DNA of 64,000 nt from Phycisphaerales bacterium (GCA_040221175.1 JAVJVK010000007.1:62001-126000); one strand, 5' to 3'. Positions 17,641 through 29,500 are shown, counted from the first letter of the stretch. A program made the numbers and translations. The notes: generated by a model not told the origin, from the letters alone.

Positions 17641-17667
17641 CAAACGCCCGCGGTGCGCGGGCGTTTG
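17641..17667. terminator. Bidirectional terminator between convergent genes
   Basis: A perfect 12-bp stem CAAACGCCCGCG-GTG-CGCGGGCGTTTG starts immediately after the stop codon at 17640 and lies 26 bp before the convergent stop at 17693. Confidence 0.8.
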
Positions 17668-17692
17668 ACGAACTCCTGCGAGACTGGAAGAC

Positions 17693-18412
17693 TCAGCGGT
17701 TGCGGGTGCGCGGCGCCATCTCGCCTTCCTGCTTGTCCTTGGGCGGCTGGAGCACGAGCAGGCGATCGACGACCGTCGAAATCTTGTCGCTGCGAACGCC
17801 GGCGGCGCGAACGATGCCCTCGCGATCAACGATGACGTAATAGGGCCACCACTGCACGCCGTACGCGTCCTTGGTCTTGTCGTCCTGGTCGGCGGCCATG
17901 GCGAACAGGCCGTTGTTGGCCTCGGCGGTCTCCATCATCTTGTCGCTGCCGCGGGTGTTGCAGATGCCCACGAATCGCACGTCCTTCTCGGCGTACTTCT
18001 GGGCCATCTCGGTGTTCTTGGGCATGGCCGCGCGGCAGGGCGGGCACCAGGTGCCCCAGAAGTCGATCACGACGATCTCGCCGCGCATCGACTTGATGTC
18101 GCCGCCCTTGAAATCGTCGTCCAGGGCCTGCCACTCGCCAACCTGGAAGCTGGGGGCGGGCTTGCCGAGCTGGCTCTGGATCTTCGCCCAGGCCTCGTCG
18201 TAGCGCTCGTTGCCCGGCGAGGCATAGGTCAGGTCGCGCGAGAGCAGCGTCTCGAGCGTGTAGTCCTGCTGGGTCGCCTGCTGGCCCATGGTTCCGTCCT
18301 GGCTGGCGTTGACCATGCCATTGGACGTAACCAGCGCACCGGCCATGATGACCATGGCACCGCCGAGTTGAATGGTCGTCGAAGAGCGAGAGCGATTGCA
18401 GAAACACGGCAT
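17693..18412 (-). CDS. TlpA-like thioredoxin-fold protein
   Basis: The 239-residue protein has a basic N-terminus and one hydrophobic segment (residues 16-31) that acts as an anchor or signal. A TlpA/ResA-type thioredoxin domain follows, with the redox site WCPPC at residues 122-126 (VIDFWGTWCPPC) and the cis-Pro region near WWPYYVIVDREG. Such proteins reduce disulfides outside the cytoplasm, often in cytochrome c maturation. A probable ResB gene starts at the far right of the window but is not linked. ATG 18412 has GGAGG upstream. Confidence 0.85.
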   Translation of the reverse strand: MPCFCNRSRSSTTIQLGGAMVIMAGALVTSNGMVNASQDGTMGQQATQQDYTLETLLSRDLTYASPGNERYDEAWAKIQSQLGKPAPSFQVGEWQALDDDFKGGDIKSMRGEIVVIDFWGTWCPPCRAAMPKNTEMAQKYAEKDVRFVGICNTRGSDKMMETAEANNGLFAMAADQDDKTKDAYGVQWWPYYVIVDREGIVRAAGVRSDKISTVVDRLLVLQPPKDKQEGEMAPRTRNR

Positions 18413-18594
18413 GGCTGAGATCCTCCACGTTGGGCCCGCACATTGACAGGCGTTGATCTTCTGAAACGGGTGGAACGGGCGGCTGAAAACGGCCGGACCG
18501 GCAGCGACCCGACACGCTTCGGGCAGCAGGAGACGAGCGAAACAACGCTAGCGCGTCCGATGTTCCCGCCATAACAGGGGGTTTCCCATCATGC

Positions 18595-18622
18595 TTGCAC
18601 GCGTGGTATGGTGGTTTATGAT
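18595..18622 (+). promoter_or_regulatory. Promoter giving a leaderless HMG-CoA lyase transcript
   Basis: TTGCAC (18595-18600), 16 bp, then TATGAT (18617-18622), six bases, then ATG 18629. Transcription would begin at or next to the start codon. An in-frame ATG at 18608 would put the -10 inside the gene. Confidence 0.6.
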
Positions 18623-18628
18623 GCCGCC

Positions 18629-19570
18629 ATGGCCCAGCAGACCTCCCCAGACCAGGTTCGCATCGTCGAAGTCGGGCCGCGCGACGGCCTCCAGAACGAG
18701 GCGGGCCGGGTGGCAACGGCCGACAAGGCCGCGCTTGTTCGCACTCTGATCGCGGCCGGGCTCCCCGAAATCGAGTTGACGAGTTTCGTCAGCCCGAAGT
18801 GGATTCCGCAACTCGGCGATGCCACGGAATTGCTCGAGATGCTCGCCGGAGACCTGCCCGAGCAGACCACCTTCAGCGCCCTCGTTCCAAACATGAGGGG
18901 CATGGAGCGCTTGCTGGAAGCGAACGAGAAGGCCATCAGGGCCACGGGCCGGCGCGCCATCGATAAGGTGTGCCTGTTCACGGCGGCAAGCGAGACCTTC
19001 AGCCAGAAGAACACCAACGCGTCCATCGCCGAGACCTTCGAACGTTTTGCGCCCGTCGCCGCAGCGGCCCGTGAGCACGCGCTTGAATTGCGTGGGTACG
19101 TCAGCTGTGCGTTTGCGTGTCCGTTCGAGGGCACCATCGGCGTTGACGCCGTGGTCCGCGTCGCCACGCGATTCGTCGAAAAGCTCAAGGTCGACGAGGT
19201 GTCCATCGCCGACACCATCGGTCAGGCCGCGCCCGGCGATATCGGTGAGCGGATCGAAGCACTGGCGCACATCGACACGACACGCCTCAACCTGCACCTG
19301 CACGACACCTTCGGGCGGGCGGCAGACTGCGTGCGGGCGGGCCTTCGCGCCGGCGTGCGATCGTTCGACGGCGCGGTCGGTGGTCTGGGCGGGTGCCCGT
19401 ATGCCTCGACCCCCGGCAAGCGGGCGCCGGGAAACATCGCCACCGCCACGCTCGTGCAGGTCGTTGAAGACGAGGGCCTGACAACGGGCGTCGTGCGAGG
19501 CACACTGGCAGAAGCCGGGCAACTGGCCGAAGAACTCATCGCCCGCGCACGCACCGGAGCCTCGGCATGA
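18629..19570 (+). CDS. mvaB: Hydroxymethylglutaryl-CoA lyase
   Basis: The product (313 residues) cleaves HMG-CoA to acetoacetate and acetyl-CoA, the last step of leucine and isovalerate catabolism. The family motifs are in order: EVGPRDGLQNE at residues 16-26, the VSCAFACPFEG region near the barrel centre, metal-binding HLHDTFGRA, and the catalytic cysteine loop GGLGGCPYA near residue 258. Length is normal. It is the first gene of a three-gene operon with two enoyl-CoA hydratase-like genes, overlapping the next by ATGA. The biotin-dependent carboxylase and isovaleryl-CoA dehydrogenase that would complete the pathway are not in the window. Confidence 0.93.
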   Translation: MAQQTSPDQVRIVEVGPRDGLQNEAGRVATADKAALVRTLIAAGLPEIELTSFVSPKWIPQLGDATELLEMLAGDLPEQTTFSALVPNMRGMERLLEANEKAIRATGRRAIDKVCLFTAASETFSQKNTNASIAETFERFAPVAAAAREHALELRGYVSCAFACPFEGTIGVDAVVRVATRFVEKLKVDEVSIADTIGQAAPGDIGERIEALAHIDTTRLNLHLHDTFGRAADCVRAGLRAGVRSFDGAVGGLGGCPYASTPGKRAPGNIATATLVQVVEDEGLTTGVVRGTLAEAGQLAEELIARARTGASA

Positions 19571-20280
19571 TCGCACGCGAACGCATCGGCGACGTCGAAC
19601 GGCTGATCCTGTCTCGGCCCGATCGACGCAACGCGCTTACGCCGGCGATGCTGGCCGACCTGGCCGGGCACATCGAGCGTGCGGGCGATGCACGCGCCTT
19701 GCTCTTGCTGGGCGAGGGCAGGGTGTTCTGCGCGGGCTTCGACCTGGACCTGTGCGTGGGCCAGCAGGGCGAGGCCAACCTGCGGAGCCTGCTGACGGAC
19801 CTGTCGAGATGCGTGGCGGCCATGCGCGCCCTGCCGATCCCGGTCGTCATCGGCGTGCAGGGCGCTGCGATCGCCGGTGGTTGCGCCCTGCTCGGCGGCG
19901 GCGACGTCGTGATCGCCCATCCCGACGCGAAGCTGGGCTATCCGGTCACGCGGCTGGGCATTTCTCCCGCCGTGAGCGCTCCGTTCATTGCCGTCGCGCC
20001 CGGACAGGCACGGCGATTGATGCTGGACCCCGGATTGATTGATGCCCGCCGGGCCCACCGCATCGGCCTAGTGCACGAGTTGCACGACGAGCCGGCGGCG
20101 CGCGCCATGGAGCAGGCCGAGCACTGGTGCGCCAAGCCCGCGCACGCCCTGGCCGACACGAAGCATTGGCTGAACGAACTGTCTCCCGCCGACGCGTCTC
20201 AGGGCCTGGACACCTCCCTGTCGCTCGTGGGCAACGACGAATCCCACCGCCTGCTGGCGGCCGCCCTCGAAAAGAGATGA
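19567..20280 (+). CDS. Enoyl-CoA hydratase/isomerase-family protein lacking the usual catalytic Glu
   Basis: The 237-residue protein has the crotonase fold: a CoA-binding RRNAL near residue 20, the oxyanion-hole region (FCAGFDLDL and GAAIAGGCALLGGGDVVIA), and PAVSAPFIA matching the gnyH/LiuC-type hydratases. In the segment where that group has a catalytic glutamate (E-V-x-I/L-G-x-x-PAV), this protein reads YPVTRLGISPAV, so the glutamate appears replaced by Val. It may be an inactive partner, a divergent thioesterase-like member, or a subunit with the active hydratase next door. The start overlaps the HMG-CoA lyase stop (ATGA), implying coupled translation. Confidence 0.8.
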   Translation: MIARERIGDVERLILSRPDRRNALTPAMLADLAGHIERAGDARALLLLGEGRVFCAGFDLDLCVGQQGEANLRSLLTDLSRCVAAMRALPIPVVIGVQGAAIAGGCALLGGGDVVIAHPDAKLGYPVTRLGISPAVSAPFIAVAPGQARRLMLDPGLIDARRAHRIGLVHELHDEPAARAMEQAEHWCAKPAHALADTKHWLNELSPADASQGLDTSLSLVGNDESHRLLAAALEKR

Positions 20281-20284
20281 CCCG

Positions 20285-21028
20285 ATGACCGACCTGGCCA
20301 CCCTTGATATCGATGGCGCCATCGCCACGCTGACCATGAACCGCCCCGACGCGCGTAACGCGATGTCGCTGCCGCTGCTGGACGCGCTGCACGCCCGGCT
20401 CGACGAATTGCCGAAGGATCCGCACGTGCTGGTTCTGACCGGCGCGGGGAAGAGCTTCTGCGCGGGCATGGATCTCAAGAGCGTGCTGGGCGACGAGAAC
20501 GCACCGCCCAAGCTCCTGCACGGCATCGCGAGGCTGACCACCCGCCTGCGCAACCTGCCCATGGTCGTCCTGGCCAAGGTGAACGGGGCCGCCATTGGGG
20601 GCGGATGCGGACTGGCGTGCGCGTGCGACGTCGTGCTGAGCCACGCCGACGCGAAGCTGGGCTTTCCGGAGGTCGACCTGGGCGTGTGCCCCGCCGTCGT
20701 GGCGCCCGTGCTGGTCCGAAAGATCGGGGCGGGCAGGGCGCGGGCCATCCTGCTCCGCGGCGGGCTCATGAACGGCACGCAAGCCCACGAGGCAGGCATC
20801 GTCGATGAACTGGCGGAAGATCGCGACACGCTCGATGCCGCGTGTCAGCGCGTCGCAGATCGATTAGCCGCCGGCGGCCCGAGCGCTATCGCCGCGACAA
20901 AGACGCTGCTGACCGAGATCGATGGCTCGGGAGACGATCGTCTGGCGGCACGCGGCGCCGACCTGAGCGCCTCCGTACTGGCCACGCCCGAAGCGCGCGA
21001 GCGACTGGCCGCGGCATTCAACCGCTGA
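20285..21028 (+). CDS. Enoyl-CoA hydratase, methylglutaconyl-CoA hydratase type
   Basis: This 247-residue crotonase-family enzyme has ARNAMSLPL, FCAGMDLKS, GAAIGGGCGLACACDVVLS and FPEVDLGVCPAVVAPVLV. The PEV glutamate expected for catalysis in gnyH/LiuC-like hydratases is present. Together with the upstream HMG-CoA lyase, the likely reaction is hydration of 3-methylglutaconyl-CoA to HMG-CoA in leucine degradation. That specificity is inferred from gene context and the PAV-x-x-P motif. It starts four bases after the preceding stop and shares about 35-40% visible similarity with it, consistent with a duplication. Confidence 0.85.
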   Translation: MTDLATLDIDGAIATLTMNRPDARNAMSLPLLDALHARLDELPKDPHVLVLTGAGKSFCAGMDLKSVLGDENAPPKLLHGIARLTTRLRNLPMVVLAKVNGAAIGGGCGLACACDVVLSHADAKLGFPEVDLGVCPAVVAPVLVRKIGAGRARAILLRGGLMNGTQAHEAGIVDELAEDRDTLDAACQRVADRLAAGGPSAIAATKTLLTEIDGSGDDRLAARGADLSASVLATPEARERLAAAFNR

Positions 21029-21080
21029 CCCGTTTGCTCGCCGTTCGAGCAGTCATGTTCCACGTGCCCATGAAGCAACA

Positions 21081-21106
21081 CCCCCGCACGCAGGAGCGTG
21101 CGGGGG
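21081..21106. terminator. GC-rich hairpin between convergent genes
   Basis: CCCCCGCACGC-AGGA-GCGTGCGGGGG is a perfect 11-bp stem located between the hydratase stop (21028) and the convergent stop at 21139. It lacks a T-run. Confidence 0.55.
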
Positions 21107-21138
21107 CGGTGCCAAGGGGTATGGCGATTCAGGAACAG

Positions 21139-23001
21139 TTACGGGCAGCCCGCATCAAACTCGTTCTGGAAGGCCAGGAAGTCGAACAGCGTCAGCACGC
21201 CGTCGCCGTCGAAGTCGGCACGCAAGTCGCCGCTGTCGAAGGCGTTCTGGAAGGCCAGGAAGTCGAAGATGGTGAGCTGGCCGTCGCCATCGAAATCGGC
21301 CCGGCACAGCGTCTCGAAGCAGATGTTGTCGATGCTAAACAGCCACGTGGGCGAGGACGAATCGATCTCGATCCGCGTCACGCCGTTGAGGTTGTCGAAC
21401 TGGATGTCACGCCGCCACGCGCCGCCGTTCTCGAGCAGCCCCTCGGTCCGCACCAGGGCGGCCCCGCGATAGAAGCGGATGGGGAACTCGAACCCGGTGC
21501 TGGGCGATCCGCCGCTGTGGAAGTCCAGCTCGATCGAGTCGATGGCCGGCGAGAACCGCATCTCGAGGGTTTCGTTGCGATCGCCCTGATCGCCGCCGTC
21601 GGTCGCGTTCACCAGCGACTTGGTGCCGAAGTAGCTGAGATAGTCCGACACCGAGGCGGGGGCGCCCGAGCCGACGCTGAACCGCACGCCCGTGTACTGG
21701 GTGCTGATGCGGTCGCCCGCATCGCGGTCCTCGAACTGGATGCAGCCGGGGTTGCACAGCCAGACGATCTGGGCCTCGATGAGGTCGGCAACTTCGCTGG
21801 CGGTCATCGACTCGTACTCGAAGCCGTTGAGCAGCGTGCGCTGGCCGCGGCCGCCGATGACCGTGGCCCCGCGACCCACGACGCTGTTGAATCGCGACAC
21901 CACCTGGGCGCCCGCGGCGGCGGTCAGGTCATCGCCGTTGTCGTTCCATTCATCGCCGGCGACGGTCACCGGGCTGGTCGCCACGCTCCACGAGGCGTGG
22001 CCGCTGCTGTTGTAGACGGGCTTGGGCGCGAAGAAGTCCACCGTGCTGGCCACGTCGAAGGTCGACTGCAGCGAGGGCGAAGCATCCAGGTTCCAGTACG
22101 AGAAGTGCACCTTGGCGCCACGCGAAACGGCGCTGGCGATGGCCGTCTCGAAGCTTCCCGCAAACCCGTTGGCCGGCTCGTGGATCACGATGCAGCCGTA
22201 GTTGCCGCTGCGGACCGCGTCCTCGAGTTCGGCCTTATCGGCCACGATGAGGCGGTACCGCCCCTCGCCGAAGGCGGCATCGGCCGCATCGAGCTCCCAC
22301 CGGGCGCCGGCGCGGGCCTCGGTGAAGACCAGATTGCCGCTGTCGTAGCCCAGCAGGTGGGCGATCTGGTTGCGCACGCCGTTGCGGGTGCGCGTCAGGC
22401 TGGTCATGGACGCGTAGTCCCACGCGTTGTAGATTGTCTTGCCACCCACCGACGTGGCGATCGTCCCACCGGCGCTGTTCAGGCCCGCGCGATAACCGCT
22501 GGCCAGCGTCAGGTCGTCGCCGTTGTCAAAGTAGTACGGGTCGGCGGCATCGGCGGTGAGGTTGCCCACGCCACCCCACGACGCGTCGCCGATGTCGATC
22601 TTGTTCTTGGGCGCGAAGTAGTCGACGGCGGCCGTGAAGCCGAAGATGTCGCCCGTCAGCAGGTCGTCGCCGTTCCAGTACGACACGTGCAGGCGACCGC
22701 CGTCGTTCACCCAGTTGCGCATCGCCGTGATGGTGTCGGCATCGAAGGTGCTCAGCGGGTTGTTGACCACGACCACGTCCCAGCCGCCCGCGGCGAGTTG
22801 GGTACGGAAACCCGCCTGGTCGTTGCCGTCGATCAGCGTCACGGCCAGGCCCAGGGCCGTGCAGGCATCCTCGGCGATGTCGGTCTGGGCCGCGCCGGCC
22901 GACTCGTTCTCCCACACCAGGGCCGACTGCGCACAGGCCAGGCCCGTCACCGCGAGAAGGGACGCGGCGGCGGACACCATGCGAATATGCGAATGACTCA
23001 T
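21139..23001 (-). CDS. Secreted protein with internal duplication and GC-type dockerin tail
   Basis: The 620-residue product begins with MSHSHIRMVSAAASLLAVTG, a signal peptide ending CAQ. ATG 23001 is preferred over an in-frame start 48 codons earlier because of the signal peptide and a GAGGGAG site. Two similar domains of about 200 residues follow. Each contains a helix-strand unit (AMRNWVNDGGRLHVSYWN and AIASAVSRGAKVHFSYWN), a FFAPK-type segment, NDNGDDLTAAAGAQVV-like text and an AWDYASMT/GFEYESMT ending, so the gene arose by internal duplication. The domain is reminiscent of ThuA/DUF4350-like class-I amidotransferase folds, without visible catalysis. A jellyroll-like region and two dockerin loops ending Gly-Cys-Pro follow. 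Confidence 0.75.
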   Translation of the reverse strand: MSHSHIRMVSAAASLLAVTGLACAQSALVWENESAGAAQTDIAEDACTALGLAVTLIDGNDQAGFRTQLAAGGWDVVVVNNPLSTFDADTITAMRNWVNDGGRLHVSYWNGDDLLTGDIFGFTAAVDYFAPKNKIDIGDASWGGVGNLTADAADPYYFDNGDDLTLASGYRAGLNSAGGTIATSVGGKTIYNAWDYASMTSLTRTRNGVRNQIAHLLGYDSGNLVFTEARAGARWELDAADAAFGEGRYRLIVADKAELEDAVRSGNYGCIVIHEPANGFAGSFETAIASAVSRGAKVHFSYWNLDASPSLQSTFDVASTVDFFAPKPVYNSSGHASWSVATSPVTVAGDEWNDNGDDLTAAAGAQVVSRFNSVVGRGATVIGGRGQRTLLNGFEYESMTASEVADLIEAQIVWLCNPGCIQFEDRDAGDRISTQYTGVRFSVGSGAPASVSDYLSYFGTKSLVNATDGGDQGDRNETLEMRFSPAIDSIELDFHSGGSPSTGFEFPIRFYRGAALVRTEGLLENGGAWRRDIQFDNLNGVTRIEIDSSSPTWLFSIDNICFETLCRADFDGDGQLTIFDFLAFQNAFDSGDLRADFDGDGVLTLFDFLAFQNEFDAGCP

Positions 23002-23168
23002 CGGTTGCTTCTCCCTCGTTCTTCCACGCGGCGAGCCGACCTCCGGCCCCGCCGCGCGGCTTGGACGAGTCATGAGCGCAATCCGACGCCCCCACTCACG
23101 CAGTTTTTCACAACGGGTGTTTGTCCTATTCGTAATGTCTGACAAGCCCGAACCGGCAAAGCAGAGGC

Positions 23169-23546
23169 CTACTGGCCACCCGACATGACCTTGAAGTTCG
23201 CTTCGTCCATGAACTCGATGAGTTGGACGCGTTCGCGGGGAATCCAGATCTCCTTGCCCTCGCGGATCTCACTGACCTGCTTGAGAACGACCCAGTGCTC
23301 GTCGATCTCGTCGAGGTAGCCGAACACCTGCGTGGGCGTCGCACTGCCCGGGCCGTGGACGCTGAAGGTCCGGATGCCGTGGCTGAAGCCCGAAGAGCTT
23401 CCGCCACGCACGGGCGCCTGGGCATCATGCACGAGGTACACGCGGACTGGGTCGTCGCGCCCTTCCTCCGACGCCATGCCAAGCCCAGCCGCCAGCCCGC
23501 CGGCCAGCATCAGGCCACCACTCACCATCCACCGCTTCCGTCGCAT
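23169..23546 (-). CDS. Small exported protein of unknown function
   Basis: The 125-residue product has an N-terminal basic hydrophobic segment (RRKRWMVSGGLMLAGGLAAG), then a soluble region with FSVHGPGSATPTQVFGYLDE and a charged helix (KEIWIPRERVQLIEFMDEAN). A canonical AAGGAGG site precedes ATG 23546. It is the first of several closely spaced leftward genes but separate from the VOC gene upstream (11-base gap), so it may be its operon partner. No domain recognised. Confidence 0.6.
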   Translation of the reverse strand: MRRKRWMVSGGLMLAGGLAAGLGMASEEGRDDPVRVYLVHDAQAPVRGGSSSGFSHGIRTFSVHGPGSATPTQVFGYLDEIDEHWVVLKQVSEIREGKEIWIPRERVQLIEFMDEANFKVMSGGQ

Positions 23547-23557
23547 GCCCCGCCTCC

Positions 23558-23941
23558 TTACGTGTCGCGCTGCGAGTGCAGCGCAACGCAGTTGCCCTCG
23601 CTATCGCTGATGATCGCCCGGAAGCCGTGCGGCCCGATCGGGTGGACATCCTGCTTGACCTTCCCACCCAATGTCGGCACCTTCGCCACGGCGTCACGAA
23701 TCCGGCCGTCGACGTTCAGATAGATCAGCACGCCCGTGTCAGCGACCTCGCCCGTCTTGGGCACCAGACACCCGCCGTTGCCTTGATCATGATCGAGCAC
23801 GGCGAACTCGAAGCCTTCGTTGCTCTCGCGGTGTATCTTGATGGCCAGCACCGCCGAGTAGAACGCGATCGAGCGATCGAGGTCGGCCACGGGCAGGTCG
23901 AACCAGACGACGCGGTTGTGCTTGGTGTTAAAGTCGGACAT
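23558..23941 (-). CDS. VOC-family (glyoxalase/bleomycin-resistance fold) protein
   Basis: The 127-residue protein has the vicinal-oxygen-chelate pattern: VVWFDLPVADLDRSIAFYSA at the start, a central FEFAVLDHDQG, then GVLIYLNVDG and a second module ending GPHGFRAIISDSEGNCVALH. It is the length of single-domain VOC proteins that act as dimers and hold a metal between modules. The substrate cannot be told. It follows the GNAT gene by 10 bases and precedes the small exported gene by 11, suggesting an operon with aconitase at its head. Confidence 0.85.
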   Translation of the reverse strand: MSDFNTKHNRVVWFDLPVADLDRSIAFYSAVLAIKIHRESNEGFEFAVLDHDQGNGGCLVPKTGEVADTGVLIYLNVDGRIRDAVAKVPTLGGKVKQDVHPIGPHGFRAIISDSEGNCVALHSQRDT

Positions 23942-23951
23942 GATCCCGACT

Positions 23952-24400
23952 TCATCGGCTCGAATGGATCGCTCGCACCATGACCACGTGCGGACCGATG
24001 CCAGGCAGTTCGAATTGCTCGCCCACGGAGCAAAAGCCGAGCTTCTGGTAGTATCCCGCCGCCGTCAATCGGGCATTGCACCAGGCCTCTGCATAATCTT
24101 GCAAGGGGGTGTGAGAAAGACCGAAATCGACCAGGTCGCGCCCATACCCCCGGCCACGGAACTCGGGCAGCGTGGCCATGCCGCGAATGCGCACGGCAGC
24201 ACGCTCGGAGCCAGGCGTGGACTCCACGAAGAAAGACGAGACGGACACGAGCGTTCCATCCACGCGAATGCCGACGTGGACGCTCGTGTCTGCCTCGTCA
24301 TCCGGGTACACCGACTGCGCTTCGGGCAAGCCCGGCCTGAGTATGCGCTGCCTCAAGGGCCGGGCATCGGCCGCCGCGATGAGTTCGACGCCTGGACGAT

Positions 24401-24404
<4 letters not shown>
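23952..24404 (-). CDS. GNAT-family N-acetyltransferase
   Basis: The 150-residue protein carries the acetyl-CoA-binding loop [18 protein letters not shown] near residue 85 and a C-terminal [18 protein letters not shown] typical of GNAT enzymes. I place the start at GTG 24404, which overlaps the aconitase stop codon (GTGA). Earlier in-frame starts would run far into acnA on the same strand. Translational coupling to aconitase is therefore likely. The substrate is unknown. Confidence 0.85.
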
Positions 24405-27289
<2,885 letters not shown>

Positions 27290-27412
27290 GGCAGGGTCTC
27301 CCGGGGGTCGCGTGCGAATCGTCGGTCCACCGGTAGTATCGCCGGGCCGGACCTATTGGTCCAACTGCTGACGCTAACAGCTTGTATAGATATCGTCTAT
27401 GCCGACCGCCCG

Positions 27413-28504
27413 CTAGCCGTCCAGCGGCTCGTCCGGCGGACGCTCCTCCCAGTGGCCGGCCCGGCCCAGCTCGCGGCCGTGCTCGTAAAGGGCCCGCATC
27501 TCGTCGGGCTCGAAGGCGTCCCAGTCGGGGCTGCCATCGAACTGGCGCACGTAGTTGAAGCGGAAGCGCACCCCCGCCTCGAGCGTCTCGGCGTAGAGCT
27601 TCTGGAGGCTGCCGATGGAGACCTCGCTGATCAGCGTGTTCACCGCGCGGCGGGCCACGCCGATCATGGGCACCCAGCCGAAGTCGACCTCCTGGTATCG
27701 CGTCCTGAGCTGCCCGTTCACGAGGGCGTACAGGGTCGCCGGCGGGGCGCCCTGGGCCCCCGCCCCGCCATCGGCCGCGCGGCGCTGGGCCTCGATCGCC
27801 TGGCACAGGCGGGCGAGTTCCTGCCGCCAGAAGACGTTCTCGCGCAGGCCGCCGTCGACGTGCCAGCGGTTCCTGTTGCGATCGTCGCGCAGGCCGCTCT
27901 TGAGCTTGACGGGCGGGAAGGCCATCGGCACCGCGGCGGCGGCCAGCAGCACCTTGCGGAACAACTTGTATTCCTTCTCCTGGGCCAAACACACCAGGTC
28001 CCAGATGACCAGCCGCGTGTCGCCCAGGTCCACCGTCGCGACGTACAGCCCGCGCCGCTCGCCCTGCTCGGCCACGGCGTTGATCACCTTCCTGGTGATG
28101 TGCGTCTCGATGAGCTTCTTGAGGGGCGCGGGGTCATAGAGCGACTTACTAAAAGGAATATTGATCCACCAGCGGCCCTCGTACACGTCCTTGCGCGTCA
28201 CGCTCGTGTAGATCGATTCGAGCGCTTCGGTGCTGGCCTCGCTCTCGATGAACGCCAGGGGCGCCATCAGGCTGCCGGTGCTGATGCCCGTGACGACGTC
28301 GAAACGCGGGCGGTCGCCGCGCTCGTGCCAGCCGTTGAGGTAGCCGGCGCTGAAGGCCCCGTACTTGCCCCCGCCGCTGATGGCCAGCACGCTCGCGGCC
28401 CTCCCCGGCTCGATGGGGCGGACGACGTCGGTCGCGAAGCGCGCCAGCTCCCCGCCGCGCATCGCGCGGCAGCGTGCGAGTGGTCCGTCGCGGTGCTTGG
28501 CCAT
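27413..28504 (-). CDS. Patatin-like phospholipase family protein
   Basis: The 363-residue cytoplasmic protein contains the patatin elements: oxyanion loop SGGGKYGAFSAG near residue 44, nucleophile motif GISTGS near residue 73, and the catalytic Asp in HVDGGLREN. Together these make a Ser-Asp dyad lipid acyl hydrolase. There is no signal peptide or membrane helix. ATG 28504 follows GGAAGG. The physiological lipid substrate cannot be deduced; the divergent or upstream LysR gene is on the same strand and could regulate it. Confidence 0.85.
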   Translation of the reverse strand: MAKHRDGPLARCRAMRGGELARFATDVVRPIEPGRAASVLAISGGGKYGAFSAGYLNGWHERGDRPRFDVVTGISTGSLMAPLAFIESEASTEALESIYTSVTRKDVYEGRWWINIPFSKSLYDPAPLKKLIETHITRKVINAVAEQGERRGLYVATVDLGDTRLVIWDLVCLAQEKEYKLFRKVLLAAAAVPMAFPPVKLKSGLRDDRNRNRWHVDGGLRENVFWRQELARLCQAIEAQRRAADGGAGAQGAPPATLYALVNGQLRTRYQEVDFGWVPMIGVARRAVNTLISEVSIGSLQKLYAETLEAGVRFRFNYVRQFDGSPDWDAFEPDEMRALYEHGRELGRAGHWEERPPDEPLDG

Positions 28505-28594
28505 GGCGGGTCCTTCCGTAAGCGTCGTGCTTCCTGCAACGAGGGATGCGCGCCGCAGGCGCGCCCGGTCAGGCTACGGGGCCGCGGGGCCCGT

Positions 28595-29500
28595 TCAAGG
28601 GGCCGTCGCCATGGCCGCAAAGAGGTCCTGCTCGAAGGCCGCCGCCGCGGGCGAGGGGGCGCGGTCCCTCCTCCGCACGAGGGCGAGCCCGCGCACCAAT
28701 CTTCCATCGCGGCAGGCGAGTCCCGTCGTTTCCGGCTTGTCGGGCGCGCTCCCGCTGAGCGCCATCCGGCTGACGAACCCCACGCCCACCCCCGCCTGCA
28801 CCATGCGCGCAATCCCCTCGATCGACCGCAGCTCGACGACCACCTCGAGCGTCACGCCGTGGGCCATGGCCGCCTGATCGATGACCGCGCGCACGCTGCT
28901 GCCGGCCTCGAAGCCCACCACGGCCTGGCCTTGGAGATCCTTCCAGGCGAAGTCGGTCTTGGCGCTCAATGGGTGCCCCGGCGGGCAGATCAACCGCAGC
29001 TCGTCCTGCGCGCGGGCGACGGTCATCAGCTCGGTGCTCCCGGGAATGTTCACCGGCAGGGTGACAACCCCGAGGTCCAGCTCGCCCTTGAGCAGCGCCT
29101 CGGCCACCTGGCTGCTGCCCGCCTCGCGCACGCTCACGCGCAGCTCGGCGTGCTTGCGGCGAAAGCGCTGCACGACGCCGGGCAAGAGGTACGTCACGAC
29201 GGTCGCCCCCGCGCCGATCCTGACGGTCCCCGCCTCGAGCCCCGCGAGCGCCCGCACGGCCCGCACGCCGGCGTCGACGCTGCGGACCGCCTGGTCGGTG
29301 TGCTCGAGCAGGACCAGGCACGCCTCGGTGGGCGTCAGCCCGCGGCCGGTGCGGCTGAAGAGGTCGACGCCGAGTTCTTCCTCGAGCTTGCGGACGGCGG
29401 CCGAGAGCGTCGGCTGGCTGAGCCCCAGCCGCTGAGCGGCGACGGTCATGGTGCCCGCGTCGGCGATGGCGCGGAGGTAGCGCAGGGGGGTGAGCTCCAT
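28595..29500 (-). CDS. LysR-family transcriptional regulator
   Basis: The 301-residue protein has an N-terminal winged HTH (TMTVAAQRLGLSQPTLSAAV and RKLEEELGVDLFSRTGRG) and a periplasmic-binding-protein-like effector domain with ELDLGVVTLPV, RLICPPGHPLS and GVGVGFVSRMAL. ATG 29500 fits the usual short N-terminus of LysR proteins (MELTPLRYLRAIADAGTM). Sequence near GVVTLPV and CPPGHPL resembles CysB/CynR-type members, but the ligand is unknown. The patatin gene is 90 bp downstream on the same strand. Confidence 0.88.
   Translation of the reverse strand: MELTPLRYLRAIADAGTMTVAAQRLGLSQPTLSAAVRKLEEELGVDLFSRTGRGLTPTEACLVLLEHTDQAVRSVDAGVRAVRALAGLEAGTVRIGAGATVVTYLLPGVVQRFRRKHAELRVSVREAGSSQVAEALLKGELDLGVVTLPVNIPGSTELMTVARAQDELRLICPPGHPLSAKTDFAWKDLQGQAVVGFEAGSSVRAVIDQAAMAHGVTLEVVVELRSIEGIARMVQAGVGVGFVSRMALSGSAPDKPETTGLACRDGRLVRGLALVRRRDRAPSPAAAAFEQDLFAAMATAP

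Noticed and set aside
28548-28564. GCGCGCC-GCA-GGCGCGC hairpin as a terminator
   Set aside because: It lies upstream of the LysR stop on the wrong side for a termination signal of a known gene and has no T-run; a common GC-rich palindrome.
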